Part shown: positions 34,686 to 46,041 of the stretch, piece after piece
Layout of the letters: the number at the start of each line of letters is the position of its first letter
How positions within the stretch are numbered: the stretch's first letter is position 1
From: Castanopsis chinensis
Taxonomy: Eukaryota; Streptophyta; Magnoliopsida; Fagales; Fagaceae
Length of the DNA: 64,000 nucleotides
Assembly: GCA_032878915.1 (NCBI GenBank)
Contig: JAVQMG010000129.1
Span: 5,278,001-5,342,000 of the forward strand
Direction: 5' to 3'
Made by a program: the position numbers and the translations under genes
The notes under the pieces: model-generated
Database searches by the model: none
What the model saw: the letters and a program-made list of their open reading frames with translations, nothing else
What the model was told of the DNA's origin: nothing

Positions 34686-35753
34686 TTGATCACCAAAAGC
34701 ATCGTCAGTATATCCACCCATTGGATCCTGACCATGCCGATCAACTCCGTCATCAAAGATCCGTCACGCGTCCTCCTAACCCATCAAATCGTGACTATGC
34801 CGATCGACTTCGTCATCAGGGATTCATCACGCGTCCTCCTAACCCATCAGATCGTGACCATGCTGATCGACTCCGTCATCATGGATTTGTCACACATCCT
34901 CCATGCTGATTGACTCCGTCATCAAGGATCCATCACGCATCCTCCTGACCCATCTGATCGTTCTCATGCCGATCGACTTCATGATCAGGGATCCGTCACA
35001 CATCCTCCTAGCCTATTGAATCGTGACCATGCCAATCGACTCCATCATTTGGGATCCGTCACACATCCTCCTGACCCATTGGATCATGACCAAGCCAATC
35101 AACTCTATCATCAAGGATCTGTCACGCTTCCTCCTAACCCATCAAATTGTTCCTATGCCGATCAACTCCATCATCAAGGACCCGTCACACATCCTCTTGA
35201 TCCATCGAATCGTGACCATGCCAATCAACTCCATTATCAAGGATCCGTCATGCGTCCTCCTGACCCATCGGTTTAGAAGACTAACAGGCCAGGACATCCC
35301 CTACCCTTCCCAGACAATCAATTACTCTAGACTCCACGTAAGATTTGTGTGCTCCCCACTCATATGCCTCTACATGGAAATAACTTGCACACCATGCCCA
35401 AAAAGCCTACTACACAATCAAATCTTCCATATTTGGGAAGAGAAGCCCTAAGATCTTGAGACCTTTACCTTCATATCCTCTTTATAAGGAAACCCCCCAC
35501 ATCAAGGGATTCGAGTCAACTCTCCACTACTATATAAGCACCAAACCCTAAACTTCTTCAGGTATGCGACTTCTTCTCAGCTCTTGCACTCTTGAGTTCT
35601 TAGGAGATTATTCTATCACTGACTTAACCTTCGAAGGGTCTTTCACCGGCACCCCACCAATGCTATCTATTTGGTTCTTCTCTTTTGTTCTTCAAGTACA
35701 CCCATTGGCACATGTGTAGATGATCAACTCACTAACGATTTTGTGCATTATCA
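34686..35753 (+). mobile_element. Solo LTR of a Tat-related retrotransposon (1068 bp)
   Basis: AGTAT flanks both ends (34681-34685 and 35754-35758). The last 180 bp resemble the LTR ends of elements A and B: a TATATAAG box at 35531-35538, TGACTTAACCTTCGAAGGGT, ACCGGCACCCCACC, and an end in TTATCA. No primer binding site or coding region follows, so this is a solo LTR left by recombination. The left end TTGATCACC has one extra T before the usual TG. Confidence 0.72.
34729..35272 (+). repeat. 63-bp tandem repeats inside the solo LTR (about 8.6 copies)
   Basis: Units read CCATGCCGATCAACTCCGTC followed by ATCAAGGATCCGTCACGC and CCTCCTGACCCATC. The period of 63 is a multiple of 3, so several frames stay open by chance; no protein is supported. 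The third unit is broken by a partial duplication around 34900. Confidence 0.9.
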
Positions 35754-35758
35754 AGTAT

Positions 35759-37390
35759 AAACACAAAATTCGAGCAATCTCAAAAGTTTTTATGATTGCA
35801 AAATTTCTAAATCCATATGGAGTTAGGTTTACATCACAGGATGTTTTCGAAGCTTCATCAGAGAATTTATGATTGCAGCTCAGAGAAAAAATTCATACTA
35901 AATGGAATTTGCCTGCTATGAATTTGAAGGTGGTGGAAAAGTAAATGTAGAACACCATGAGCCTAACGCTACTGCAAAAGGAGAGGATGATAATTATCAA
36001 AAAAAAAAAAAAAAAGGATGATACTTATGACTTATGAGCTTCTAATATACAATCCAAACAATTAATAAGTGATTTGCACTCTCTTTAAGACATCCTCCTC
36101 TCTCCCCGGGTGTGTATTAAAAATAATTAGTATTCTCCAAAAAAATAAAAAAAAAGTGATTTGCACTCTACTCACCCTCGAATGTTTAAATTCTCAAGCC
36201 CATTTCTAGCATCTATTGAAAAAACACACACACAAATCTCAAGACTCAAGCGTTCATACAATTTCACATTCCAAGTCATTTCATTTCCAATAAGAATTAT
36301 CACAAAAATTACAAGCTACAAGAATTATCACTCCTTCTTCCAACTGTGTAAGCTAGAATTTGTTACTAGACTTATGCCAGCATCTTTTAGTCTTCCCCAT
36401 TCTCTCCTCTTTCACATCGTGAGAAATTAAAATGAAAGCTTTCAACCAGTTTATTAAATTAAAAAAATTAAGCTAAAATCTTTAAAAGAACAAAGAAAAA
36501 AAAAAAGGAGTATCAATATACCCTTTAAATTTTAAGCTTCTTTACTTGTTTCCTCTTTTTGAGATTTGAATCGGTGAAACTTTATGATGCAAATAACATG
36601 AAAGAAATAATCAAGTTGAGTTAATAGTATACCATAATAATATTTTTAAAAAAATGAACTTTTTTTTTTTTTTTTAGGAACAAAAAAGGGGACTCGCATG
36701 TAGCAATCATTGTCCCACGTCCCATGGTACACTTGGATAAGCTCATGGGTACCACCAGCTCGAACTAGAGCTCGAAGACCCCGAACTCACACACATCCCA
36801 AGCTCTATTGGTTTCTGGGACTTCCAAAAATTGCAATTACAGTCCTCGTGAGAACTTGAACCGGGAATGTGGTGAAGCCACAACAATCACCTACCAGTTG
36901 AAAAGTAACGGTAATTTAGTAAACCCTATCTTTGGCACTATGCATTTGTTTGTTTGCATCTTTGACGTGTCTCCTTTGATTTCTTTACCCTTTTTTTGGG
37001 GAGGGGGGGGGGGGGACTTTTCTCTGGAATTTACGGATACTTCATTTTTCCTCAAGCATATGTATTTGTTACTTATCATACTAGATACCTCTAAAATACA
37101 TACCCAATTTTTTTTGTTCAAAAAAGTAAAATGCCAATTTTTCCACAAGACACCCGTGATATAACTTGGATACATTTGTAAGATTTTTTTATATATATAT
37201 TTTTTATATATTGATTTCAAACTTTTTTTTTTTTTTTTTGAAAGATATATTGATTTCAAACTTGAACTTACTAGTTATCTTTAATTTACTTTTTTTAATC
37301 TTGGTTTGAATTCTAAACATCATTTAATAGGTATGGATTTACTTTATTATACAATATTGATCTTAAAGTGATATTTGCTTTTAATAATAG
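35759..37390. other. Intergenic DNA with a possible SINE-like segment
   Basis: No gene is seen. About 36675-36900 is GC-richer than its surroundings and on the minus strand holds GGTTCAAGTTC, a weak B-box match. A G run at about 37001-37014 and long T runs follow. Confidence 0.4.
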
Positions 37391-38637
37391 GCAAAACTAC
37401 ACTATTGGTCCTTGAAATTTACCCTTTGTATGCAATTAGTCTCTCTAATTTCAAATGAATGCAATTAGTCTCTCAAGTTTAAAAAATAAACACTATTAAT
37501 CCTTCTGTTAATTGCTATTAATGTCAATGTCTATGTGGTTAACGAAGTAGTGATGTGGCATTTTTTAAAGTAATATGATATTTGTTTTTAGAGAAATGAT
37601 ATGTTCATAATATTTGGGCAAAGTAACCAATTACGATTTGTTATCAAAATGTTGTAAACTAACTCGTCTCTTGTTTTTATTATTAAAAAAAAAAAAAAAA
37701 AACTCAAATGACACCTCAGAAACCCATATTTCCCACACTTACCCAATTCTTTACGGGTTACCCAAATCAAATCTGAAATGCTTGATTAAGCCTTCAACCT
37801 GTCGTCCTCCTCCATGCGCCGCCGTGATGCCGTCTCCATCTGATGGTGATGGTATCATACTCTCCCATGCAACAGTGACAGCAACAAAAAGTGGTAAAAA
37901 ACCCATTTTCGCACATACAGGTACCTTGCCGCTCCTCCTCCCCCTCTCCGTACAGCCCCTCAAGTATTTGCTCTCTCTCTTTGTAGTCACAGTTCTGCGA
38001 ATTAGATTTTTAATTTTTTTTTTTTATTATTTCAGATCTTGTTATCGTTATATTATCAATTTGTGTACGTTTTGCTAATTCTCCAAGCTTATGTGGATGT
38101 TATATTGTTGGCATTTTGTCAAAATCGGGTTTTAGATTTTTATTATTTTGGCGGTGCATTCTTTTTGGAATTTATATAGTTGGCCGGTGAGTTGAGAATC
38201 TATTTGTTTATAATTATTTGGTTTTGAATTGGGATTCTAAAGCATTGAAGAGTGTTAGTGAACGGTGGTATTCTTTGATTTTAGATCTCAATATATCATA
38301 CACGTGCGTTAAGTTTGATTCATAACCAATTTGGGAGATTTGATTTGGGCAACTCGTTTGGAACCAGGTTTGGGTCTGGTGTGGGATTCTGAGTTTCTAA
38401 CGTGTTATTTGAGTTTTGTATTTTTTTTTCAATTAAAAAAAGATGCCACGTCACTTCAAAAGATGCCAAATTATTGCTCTATTAGCCATGTAAGCATTGA
38501 CACTAATGAAAATTAACAAAATGACTAACAGTGTATTTTTAAAAAAACTTGAAGGATTAATAGTATTTATTTGAAACTTGAAGAACTAATTATGCTCAAA
38601 AGGTAAACTTTAAGAACTAATAGTGTAGTTTTGCCTT
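37391..38637. mobile_element. Long-inverted-repeat element (1247 bp), Mutator-like candidate
   Basis: The ends AGGCAAAACTACACTATT and, reversed, AGGCAAAACTACACTATT match, and the arms keep pairing for about 300-390 bp on each side: for example AACTCAAATGACACCTCAGA (37700) against TGTTATTTGAGTTTT (38404), and CCCAAATCAAATCTG (37758) against GATTTGATTTGGGC (38337). The unpaired centre (about 37785-38320) includes a GC-rich, codon-like stretch (37795-37975). No target duplication is clear. Confidence 0.7.
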
Positions 38638-39060
38638 AAAAATAAATAAAATATATAAATAAAATTTATTTAATACACATATCCCCCATCGTATCATATC
38701 CTGGTTTTTCAAAAATTTCATACGTACATGTACCTCTTAGCCTTTTCTATCTATTACATTGGCTAACGTTTATTATTACAATAGCTCTCTTTTTTGTTTA
38801 CCCCTTTTTGTCCAATCATGACTGAAGCAAATAATTAATCTTATGTTTGGGTTTGGGATTTCTCATAGAGAGATTGTCTCGGCCCGATTTGGTGAGTAAT
38901 TGGTGAGTTTTCTTTTTTGGTGAAACAATTGACGTTGATATTTGGATATGATTTGACCATAAAAGTGCACCTTATACGTGGGTCATATATAAAACTCATA
39001 TCATAAACTTATTATATAATAATAGTTGGATCTTAGAGGTCGCTGTTGCGCGAAGTAGCT
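38638..39060. other. AT-rich spacer before element C
   Basis: No feature recognised. Confidence 0.4.
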
Positions 39061-39065
39061 ATCTT

Positions 39066-39458
39066 TGTAAAGATACTAAAGGAACCAATGGAGCTAAGAA
39101 GGAAAGAAGCACAGATAAGAAGCAAAAGAAGCTAAGCACATGTTCAAGCAACTCTAATAGTGCAGCAAACGACAGTGCAGCAAATGACAGTAGCTAAGTG
39201 AAAGAAAGTAAACGACATGTAGTCTTTGGTCTTGTACATATGTATATTTAAGTTAGCACGTGCAAGCCATGTGATGGAGTTTTGTTATTTCTGTTAGTTT
39301 TCTGTTAAGCTTCTAATTAGTTAGTTAATAGGTAGTTAGTTACAAAATGGTGGGATCTGATGTATAAATACAATACGCATCTGATGTATTAATTCAATTT
39401 GATTGTTCAATGAAATGAGAGTTCCAAATTCTTTAGAATTTCTCTCTGTTTTCTGATA
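39066..39458 (+). repeat. 5' LTR of element C
   Basis: It runs from TGTAAAGATACT to TTTTCTGATA and has a TATAAATA box near 39363. It contains two close copies of ACAGTGCAGCAAA-like sequence. Confidence 0.95.
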
Positions 39459-39470
39459 TGGTATCAGAGC
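39459..39470 (+). other. Primer binding site of element C
   Basis: TGGTATCAGAGC directly follows the LTR and is complementary to the 3' end of initiator tRNA-Met, the usual primer of plant copia elements. Confidence 0.92.
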
Positions 39471-39557
39471 GATCAATTCTTGCTTCCGCCTAAATTCTTC
39501 GTTCTCAATTTCTTCTTCCTCTTCAAAAGCTAGGGTTTTCTTCTTGAAGGTACATCA

Positions 39558-40460
39558 ATGGCGCCCTCTGATCAGAGCATTACTATTGATGAATCACATC
39601 CTTTTTTCCTTCATCACGCCGAAAGCCCTGGTACAATTCTTGTGTCTCAGCCGCTGATTGGAGGGGAAAACTATCCTACATGGGCACGATCTATGGAGAG
39701 AGCCCTTAGGATCAAGAATAAGTTTTGGTTAATTGATGGTTCTGCTTCTCTGACTTCTGCCATGGAGAAAGTTCCTCTTCTTGTTCAAAGCTGGTCACGA
39801 TGCAATGAAATTGTAGTTTCTTGGATCATCAACTGCGTTTCCCCCAAAATTGCAACCAGTATGGTGTATCGAAGAACTGCCATTGAAGTTTGGAAGAAGC
39901 TTCAAAATATGTTCTCTCAAGGTAATGGACCTAGGGTTTACCAATTGCAAAAAGATCTTGCTAGCATTTCTCAGGGTGAACTCACTCTGAGTGATTATTT
40001 CACAAATCTTTCAATATTATGGGATGAGATACAAAACTATGAACCATTGCCTCTTTGTTCCTGTGAAAAATGTATTTGCCATGTGAATGAAAAGATTTCC
40101 AATCTTCATCACAGAGAAGCAATCATGCAGCTTCTAATGGGTCTTAATGATTCATTCTCTCACATTAGAGGACAAATTCTGTTAATGGATCCTATTCCTT
40201 CTGTGGATAAAGTGTATTCATTATTGATTCAAGATGAGAGGCAGAGGTCAGTTGGACATAACAACAATGGTCCGTTTGTTGAATCCCCAGCCCTTGCAGC
40301 CAAAACAATTCCTGGTTCTGTTTTTGGTTCCAAGACTTTCAAGAAAGGAAAAGAGAGACCTACTTGCAACCATTGTGGATTACTTGGTCATACCGTGGAG
40401 AGATGTTACAAGATTCATGGATATCCTCTTGGTTATAAGACCAAGGCAAGGGCAAACTAG
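39558..40460 (+). CDS. Gag of element C (300 aa before a stop)
   Basis: Starts MAPSDQS and carries the copia gag_3-type region (SPGTILVSQPLIGGENYPTW) at residues 24-43, then the gag body, and near the C terminus a zinc knuckle CNHCGLLGHTVERC. It ends at TAG (40458-40460). The same frame goes on into protease, and copia elements normally have a single gag-pol frame, so the TAG is probably a mutation rather than a true gag terminus. Confidence 0.88.
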   Translation: MAPSDQSITIDESHPFFLHHAESPGTILVSQPLIGGENYPTWARSMERALRIKNKFWLIDGSASLTSAMEKVPLLVQSWSRCNEIVVSWIINCVSPKIATSMVYRRTAIEVWKKLQNMFSQGNGPRVYQLQKDLASISQGELTLSDYFTNLSILWDEIQNYEPLPLCSCEKCICHVNEKISNLHHREAIMQLLMGLNDSFSHIRGQILLMDPIPSVDKVYSLLIQDERQRSVGHNNNGPFVESPALAAKTIPGSVFGSKTFKKGKERPTCNHCGLLGHTVERCYKIHGYPLGYKTKARAN

Positions 40461-41240
40461 GTCTCTTCTCTTGATTCTGTTCAAGAATGTGTTGCAGCAC
40501 CAACTTCACAACCTTTTCCTTTCACAATGGAACAATGTCAGAAACTACTTGCCATGATTGGGGGGTCTGATTCTCACAATAGTCCAATTGCTATGGCAAA
40601 CAGTGTTTCTTGCAACCAGGGTTCTACTTCTCAATCAACTCCCTTGGCAGGTAATCTCAAGCATTCCATTTTCTCTGCTAAACTTGTGAATAAATCTGCT
40701 TTTGGTGGTAGTACTTGGGTTCTTGACACAAGTGCAAGTGATCATATTGCTTGCTTTCTTTCACTTTTTCAATCTTATAATGCTGTATCCCATTGTGTTG
40801 TTGAATTGCCAAATGGTGAATCTGCCCATGTTACCCATATTGGTACTGTCAAACTATCCACTTCACTCACCCTTGAACATGTTCTTTGTGTTCCTTCCTT
40901 TTCCTTTAATCTTGTGTCTGTCAGTCAACTCACTCAAAAATTGCCTTCTTGTCTTGTGTTTTTGTCTCAATTTTGCTTCATTCAGGACCTTTCTTGTTGG
41001 AAGACGATTGGAGTGGATGAGGTCCAACATGGTCTGTACTTGCTGCAGAACAGCACTTCTAGGACTCCACCTTCTCTGTCAAACTACCTATCCACCAACA
41101 AATTTCCCAAATCTGCTATTTTTGCATCTGTCTCTAATAAAGATATGTCCATTCTATGGCATTTTAGATTAGGACATCCTTCCTTTAATAAATTGTCATC
41201 TTTGCAAGGTGTTTTGCCTTCTTTTTTCTTCCACATGTAA
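40461..41240 (+). pseudogene. Protease and pre-integrase part of element C
   Basis: In the same frame as gag. The active-site region reads LDTSASDHI, where the family has DTGAS; the changed Gly may disable the protease. The pre-integrase motif LWHFRLGHPS follows. The frame is lost at the T run 41222-41227, which has one T too many to enter the integrase frame, giving an early stop at 41238-41240. Confidence 0.85.
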
Positions 41241-42117
41241 TGACATTTGTACCATATGTCCTTTAGCTAAGTAGAAGAGGCTGCCATTTCCCTCAAACAA
41301 TAATATGAGTAATGAGCCATTTACTTTGATTCATGTAGATGTTTGGGGTCCCTATTCTGTTTACACTTATGATGGTTATAAGTTCTTTCTTACCATTGTT
41401 GATGATGCCACTAGGTCTACTTGGGTATATCTCATGAAGGCTAAGTCTGATGTCAAACAACTTTTAATTTCATTCTATAACATGATTTTGACTCAATTTA
41501 ATATTGGCATTAAGGCAATCAGATCAGATAATGCTCATGATTTCTCTTTGTCAAATTTTTATAGTGATCATGGCATTGTGCATCAAAAGAGTTGTGCTTA
41601 TACACCTCAGCAAAATTCTGTGGTTGAGAGAAAGCACCAACATCTTTTGAATGTTGCTAGATCTCTAAAATTTCAATCCAATCTGCCTTCAGCATATTGG
41701 GGAGAATGCATTTTGACAGCCACTTATCTCCTTAACAGGTTGCCTATGCCCTTGTTAAATCATAAATCCCCATTTGAACTTTTGTTTCACAAACCACCAT
41801 CTTTCACCCATCTTAGAGTATTTGGTTGCCTATGTTTTGTTTCAACTCCTCCCATCCATAGGTTGAAATTTGATTCTAGAGCTTCCCCATGTGTCTTTTT
41901 AGGCTATCCTTTTAATATGAAAGGATACAAAGTCCTTAACCTTCATACTAGAAAAATTACCATTTCTAGAGATGTTGTCTTTCATGAGTCCACTTTTCCT
42001 TTTTCAAATTCTCCTTCCCTATCTAGTCAACCTTCTCTTCCTTTATCTAATTCATCCCTTCCTTCCATTGACTCTCCAACATGTCCAATTTCTGTTCAAA
42101 TTCCTCTTACAGACTGA
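41241..42117 (+). pseudogene. Integrase of element C
   Basis: After the frameshift the integrase frame has CNDICTICPLAK followed by TAG (41272-41274), then the catalytic core with IHVDVWGPY (D), IRSDNAHDF (D) and NSVVERKHQH (E). It ends at TGA 42115-42117; the same frame continues into reverse transcriptase. Confidence 0.88.
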
Positions 42118-43608
42118 AATTCCCTTACTGACCTTGTTTCTCCTTCCCACATTTGTCCAGACACTTCTTCTCCTTCCTCTGTCCTTATTGGTTCATTATC
42201 TGTCCCATTGAACCATTCTGCTGTCCCTAATCAGTCTGACATCCATTCTGATCAGTCCCCTATTTCTTTTGACCATTCTGCTCATACAGCACCTCATGCT
42301 TCCATCCCAAACCTTAGGAAATCAACTAGACCTTCACACAAACCTGCTTATTTACAAGCTTATAAATGCAATCAAGTATCTTCTAGTACTGATTTCCCTT
42401 TATCCTCTTACATATCTTCCCACAAATTGTCTCCTAGCCACCTGCATTTCTGCAATGCTATCTCATCTATTGAAGAACCTAAATTCTATCACCAAGCAGT
42501 CAAAAATCCCAAGTGGAGAGAGGCTATGGCAGCTGAGATTTCTGCTCTTGAAGCTAATCACACTTGGACCCTCACCACTCTTCCACCTCATAAAAGGACA
42601 ATTGGTTGTAAGTGGGTCTATAAAGTGAAATACAAATCTGATGGCACTGTGGAGAGATATAAAGCTAGGTTAGTAGCTAAAGGATTCACACAAAAAGAGG
42701 GCCTTGATTATATTGAAACATTCTCCCCTGTTGCAAAACTTGTCACTGTCAAGTGTCTTCTTGCTGTTGCTGCTGTGCAAGGCTGGTGTCTTTGTCAACT
42801 TGATGTAAATAATGCCTTCCTACATGGTGAATTGAAGGAAGAAGTCTATATGGATCCTCCACCAGGCTTCCACAGCAAAGGGGGGCTAGTATGCAAACTT
42901 ACTAAGTCTTTGTATGGACTAAAACAAGCCTCAAGGCAGTGGTTTGCAAAATTTTCCTCTGCATTGGTTCTTCTCGGATTTACACAGTCCAAGGCTGATT
43001 ACTCTCTTTTCATCAAGAAAACATCTACTTCCTTTATTGCCCTATTAGTTTATGTTGATGATATATTGATTGCTAGTAATAACAAGCAAGCAGTTGATGA
43101 GTTGAAGATTTTACTGGATCAACAGTTCAAACTAAAAGATTTGGGTAGTTTAAAGTTCTTCTTAGGTCTTGAAGTTGCAAGGACCACTGCTGGTATCAGT
43201 TTATGCCAAAGAAAATACATACTTGAGGTGTTGGATGATGCTGGTATGTTAGGTTGTAAACCAGCCAAGGTACCTATGGATCAGAATCTCAAACTTAGTA
43301 AGTATGAAGGGAAGGAGTTGCAAGATCCAAGCTCCTATAGAAGATTGATAGGAAGGTTGCTATACTTAACAATAACTAGGCCTGACATAACCTTTGCTGT
43401 CAACAGACTCAGCCAGTTCACGGCACATCCTAGAGAGCTTCACTTGCAAGCAGCTCATAAAGTTTTGCAATATCTAAAAGGCTCACCAGGTCAAGGGCTC
43501 TTTTTCTCAAGCAAATCAGAATTGCATTTGAAGGCATTTGCTGATGCAAACTGGGCTTCATGCCCTGACACTAAGGTCAGTCACTGGTTTTTGCATCTTC
43601 CTTGGTGA
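42118..43608 (+). pseudogene. Reverse transcriptase of element C
   Basis: Contains WREAMAAEISALEANHTW, KWVYKVKYKSDG, LVAKGFTQKEGLDYIETF, YGLKQASRQW and the catalytic YVDDILIAS (about 43050). It is intact across the polymerase domain. Around 43575 two bases appear to be missing relative to the family and the frame shifts, giving a stop at 43606-43608. Confidence 0.9.
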
Positions 43609-43951
43609 GTCCTTAATTTCATGGAAATCAAAGAAGCAGCAAACTGTCTCAAGGTCTTCAGCAGAGTCTGAATACAGATCAATGGCAGTAGCAGTCTGTG
43701 AGGTTATTTGGCTCTTGTATATTCTTCATGATTTTCAAATCAAACACTCTCAAGCAGCTCTCTTGTTCTATGATAGTCAAGCAGCCCTTCACATTGCTGC
43801 AAACCCTGTTTTTCATGAAAGAACAAAGCATATAGAGATTGATTGTCATCTGGTAAGAGATAAGGTCTTGGAAGGGTATGTTAGAATGCTGCATGTTAGG
43901 ACCAATTCTCAAATTGCAGATCTGCTGACCAAGGCCTTGAATGCTCAATAG
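43578..43951 (+). pseudogene. RNase H of element C
   Basis: Resumes in the next frame with SVTGFCIFLG, SRSSAESEYRSMA, YDSQAALHIAANPVFHERTK and ends with IADLLTKALNAQ and a stop. These are the standard motifs of the copia C terminus. Confidence 0.88.
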
Positions 43952-44006
43952 TTCCTTTTTCTTGTATCCAAGTTGAACATGGTCAATATTCATGCCCCTT
44001 TTCCAC

Positions 44007-44017
44007 TTGAAGGGGGG
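44007..44017 (+). other. Polypurine tract of element C
   Basis: TTGAAGGGGGG directly before the 3' LTR. Confidence 0.85.
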
Positions 44018-44410
44018 TGTAAAGATACTAAAGGAACCAATGGAGCTAAGAAGGAAAGAAGCACAGATAAGAAGCAAAAGAAGCTAAGCACATGTTCAAG
44101 CAACTCTGATAGTGCAGCAAACGACAGTGCAGCAAATGACAGTAGATAAGTGAAAGAAAGTAAACGACATGTAGTCTTTGGTCTTGTACATATGTATATT
44201 TAAGTTAGCACGTGCAAGCCACGTGATGGAGTTTTGTTATTTCTGTTAGTTTTCTGTTAAGCTTCTAATTAGTTAGTTAATAGGTAGTTAGTTACAAAAT
44301 GGTGGGATCTGATGTATAAATACAATACGCATCTGATGTATTAATTCAATTTGATTGTTCAATGAAATGAGAGTTCCAAATTCTTTAGAATTTCTCTCTG
44401 TTTTCTGATA
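44018..44410 (+). repeat. 3' LTR of element C
   Basis: Same length as the 5' LTR; the 3 differences are one A/G, one C/A and one T/C. Confidence 0.95.
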
Positions 44411-44418
44411 ATCTTCAA

Positions 44419-44680
44419 TTGTATATATATTATTGTCAGTTTTTTGAAGGCCTTCTCTCTTCTCTTCGTGTATGTGTGATAAAATATCTAGTATTCTCAA
44501 AGAAAAAATAATCTGTTAATCTCATATTTAAAAATGAATGTGTGTTAAAAAAGTTTAAAGTTTGTACTGAGTATCCAGGGGTTAGACCTTTTAAATATAT
44601 ATCATTGTTAGTTTTTTTAAGACATTTTTTTTTTCTCCCCGTGTATGTGTTAGAACATTTAGTATTCTAAAAAAAAAAAA
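44419..44680. repeat. Diverged direct repeat after element C
   Basis: TATATATATTATTGTCAGTT at 44421 and ATATATATCATTGTTAGTTT at about 44596 begin similar 85-bp stretches, both ending in TAGTATTCT plus A-rich DNA. GAAGTAGCTATCTT occurs on the left side of element C (39052) and again at 44685. Confidence 0.5.
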
Positions 44681-45024
44681 AAGAAGTAGCTATCTTCATT
44701 CTTCTCTCCGTAATAAATGGCTACACTCTCTTGAAGATAGTTTACCTAAAATTATCAACCAAAAAAAAGTTTAGCTACAAAATCAATTATAGTATAAAGC
44801 TACAAACAGCCCTAATAAATTGACATGTGTAAAAAAATGACATGTGCAATGCATATAATTACTAAAGTAAACTTAACCCAACTAACCCAATTTAACTATA
44901 CGACCTATTAAAAAAATAAAAACTAAAATAGCTATACCTATACGTATTCATTATTCTCTCTCTCCCTCTCAAACAAAACCCAAAAATCCACTGCTGGTCA
45001 CCCAAATCCTTCTTCTCCCTCCAC

Positions 45025-45580
45025 TTAATATAGTCGATACCATATCGATATCAGCCAATATGTACCATACCAGTACATATACCGATATCAAAATATCAAC
45101 GTTTCATGCCGGTTTAAATACCAGCCGTACCGGTCATGTACCAGCCATATTGGCCGATTTTGGGCAATACCGGGTGGTACATAAATTTTTTTTTTTTTTT
45201 TTTTAGTTTTGTAACTTTTGAATTTTTGTAAGAACAAAATGGTAACCTACTTGCATTAACTTATTAATATTATTTGTTTTATTAGTATGCAATGAACAAT
45301 TAAGCTTTCTATTTTTTATATTATGTTTTTTTTTTTTTTCAATTGATGCTAAAGTCTAAAATCATGAATAATTTGTTTTGAATTGAGGTAATGTTTTATA
45401 GTAAACTTTTATATTTATTATAATATATGTATGTACACACACACATACATACATACATACATATATATTTATAAATATAAAAAATAACGGTAAACCCGAA
45501 ACGATACACCGGTATTAAATGGTATCGAAATATATCGTTCCATTGATTAAACCGGTACAACCTCCGGTACGAGATTGACT
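45025..45580. mobile_element. Insertion in the left arm of the PPR inverted repeat
   Basis: This stretch is absent from the right arm. It is rich in GGTACC/CCGGTA-type and GATATCGATA-type words, for example ATACCGGGTGGTAC and CGGTACGAGA, with a poly-T run and a CATA microsatellite (about 45440-45465). It looks like a small non-autonomous DNA element; the exact ends and class are unclear. Confidence 0.5.
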
Positions 45581-46041
45581 CCCTTGCCTCCGCCGCCAAC
45601 ACCCCCAAACCATCCTTTGTCTCCACAACTGACCCACCTAAAATCCTCCTCTGTCTTATGCGCTCCACCACTTCACTAGTCAAAAAATTTCCTTTTTTCT
45701 TGATAACCATGTTTCCTTCAAGAATCGAAGAGGATTTGCTAGCTATTATTTATTTTTATTTTTAAGTTCTGTTGAGGTTTCAATCTGATTCCTCTTCAGG
45801 TCTCACTTTCTTCAATTGGGTCAAGAATGATTTAAGTCTCAGGCCCACTATCTAGAATTACTGTATTATTGTTCATAGTCTGACTTGGCCTAGAAAATTT
45901 TATCAAACCATGAACTTGTTGTCTAAATTGATAGAAATGGTTAAGGTTGTTTCACCTGATCGTGGTGATGTCTTTGAAAGTTTGGTTTTGTGCAGTGACG
46001 ATTGTAATTGGGATTTAGTTGTCTTTGATATGCTTATTAAG

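Larger units (their letters stand above)
39066..44410 (+). mobile_element. Element C: Ty1/copia LTR retrotransposon (5345 bp)
   Basis: Two 393-bp LTRs (39066-39458 and 44018-44410) differ at 3 sites (about 0.8%). ATCTT flanks both ends (39061-39065 and 44411-44415). Order: primer binding site for initiator tRNA-Met, gag, protease, integrase, reverse transcriptase, RNase H, polypurine tract. Integrase before reverse transcriptase is the copia order. The LTRs end TG..TA rather than TG..CA. The coding region has three nonsense codons and two frameshifts. Confidence 0.96.

Noticed and set aside
34574..35451. Three overlapping open frames near the solo LTR
   Set aside because: They follow the 63-bp repeat, which keeps all frames open; there is no start context or known domain.
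40458..40460. Programmed gag/pol read-through in element C
   Set aside because: Plant copia elements use one frame and this copy has several other lesions, so a mutation is more likely, though the position between gag and protease made me consider it.
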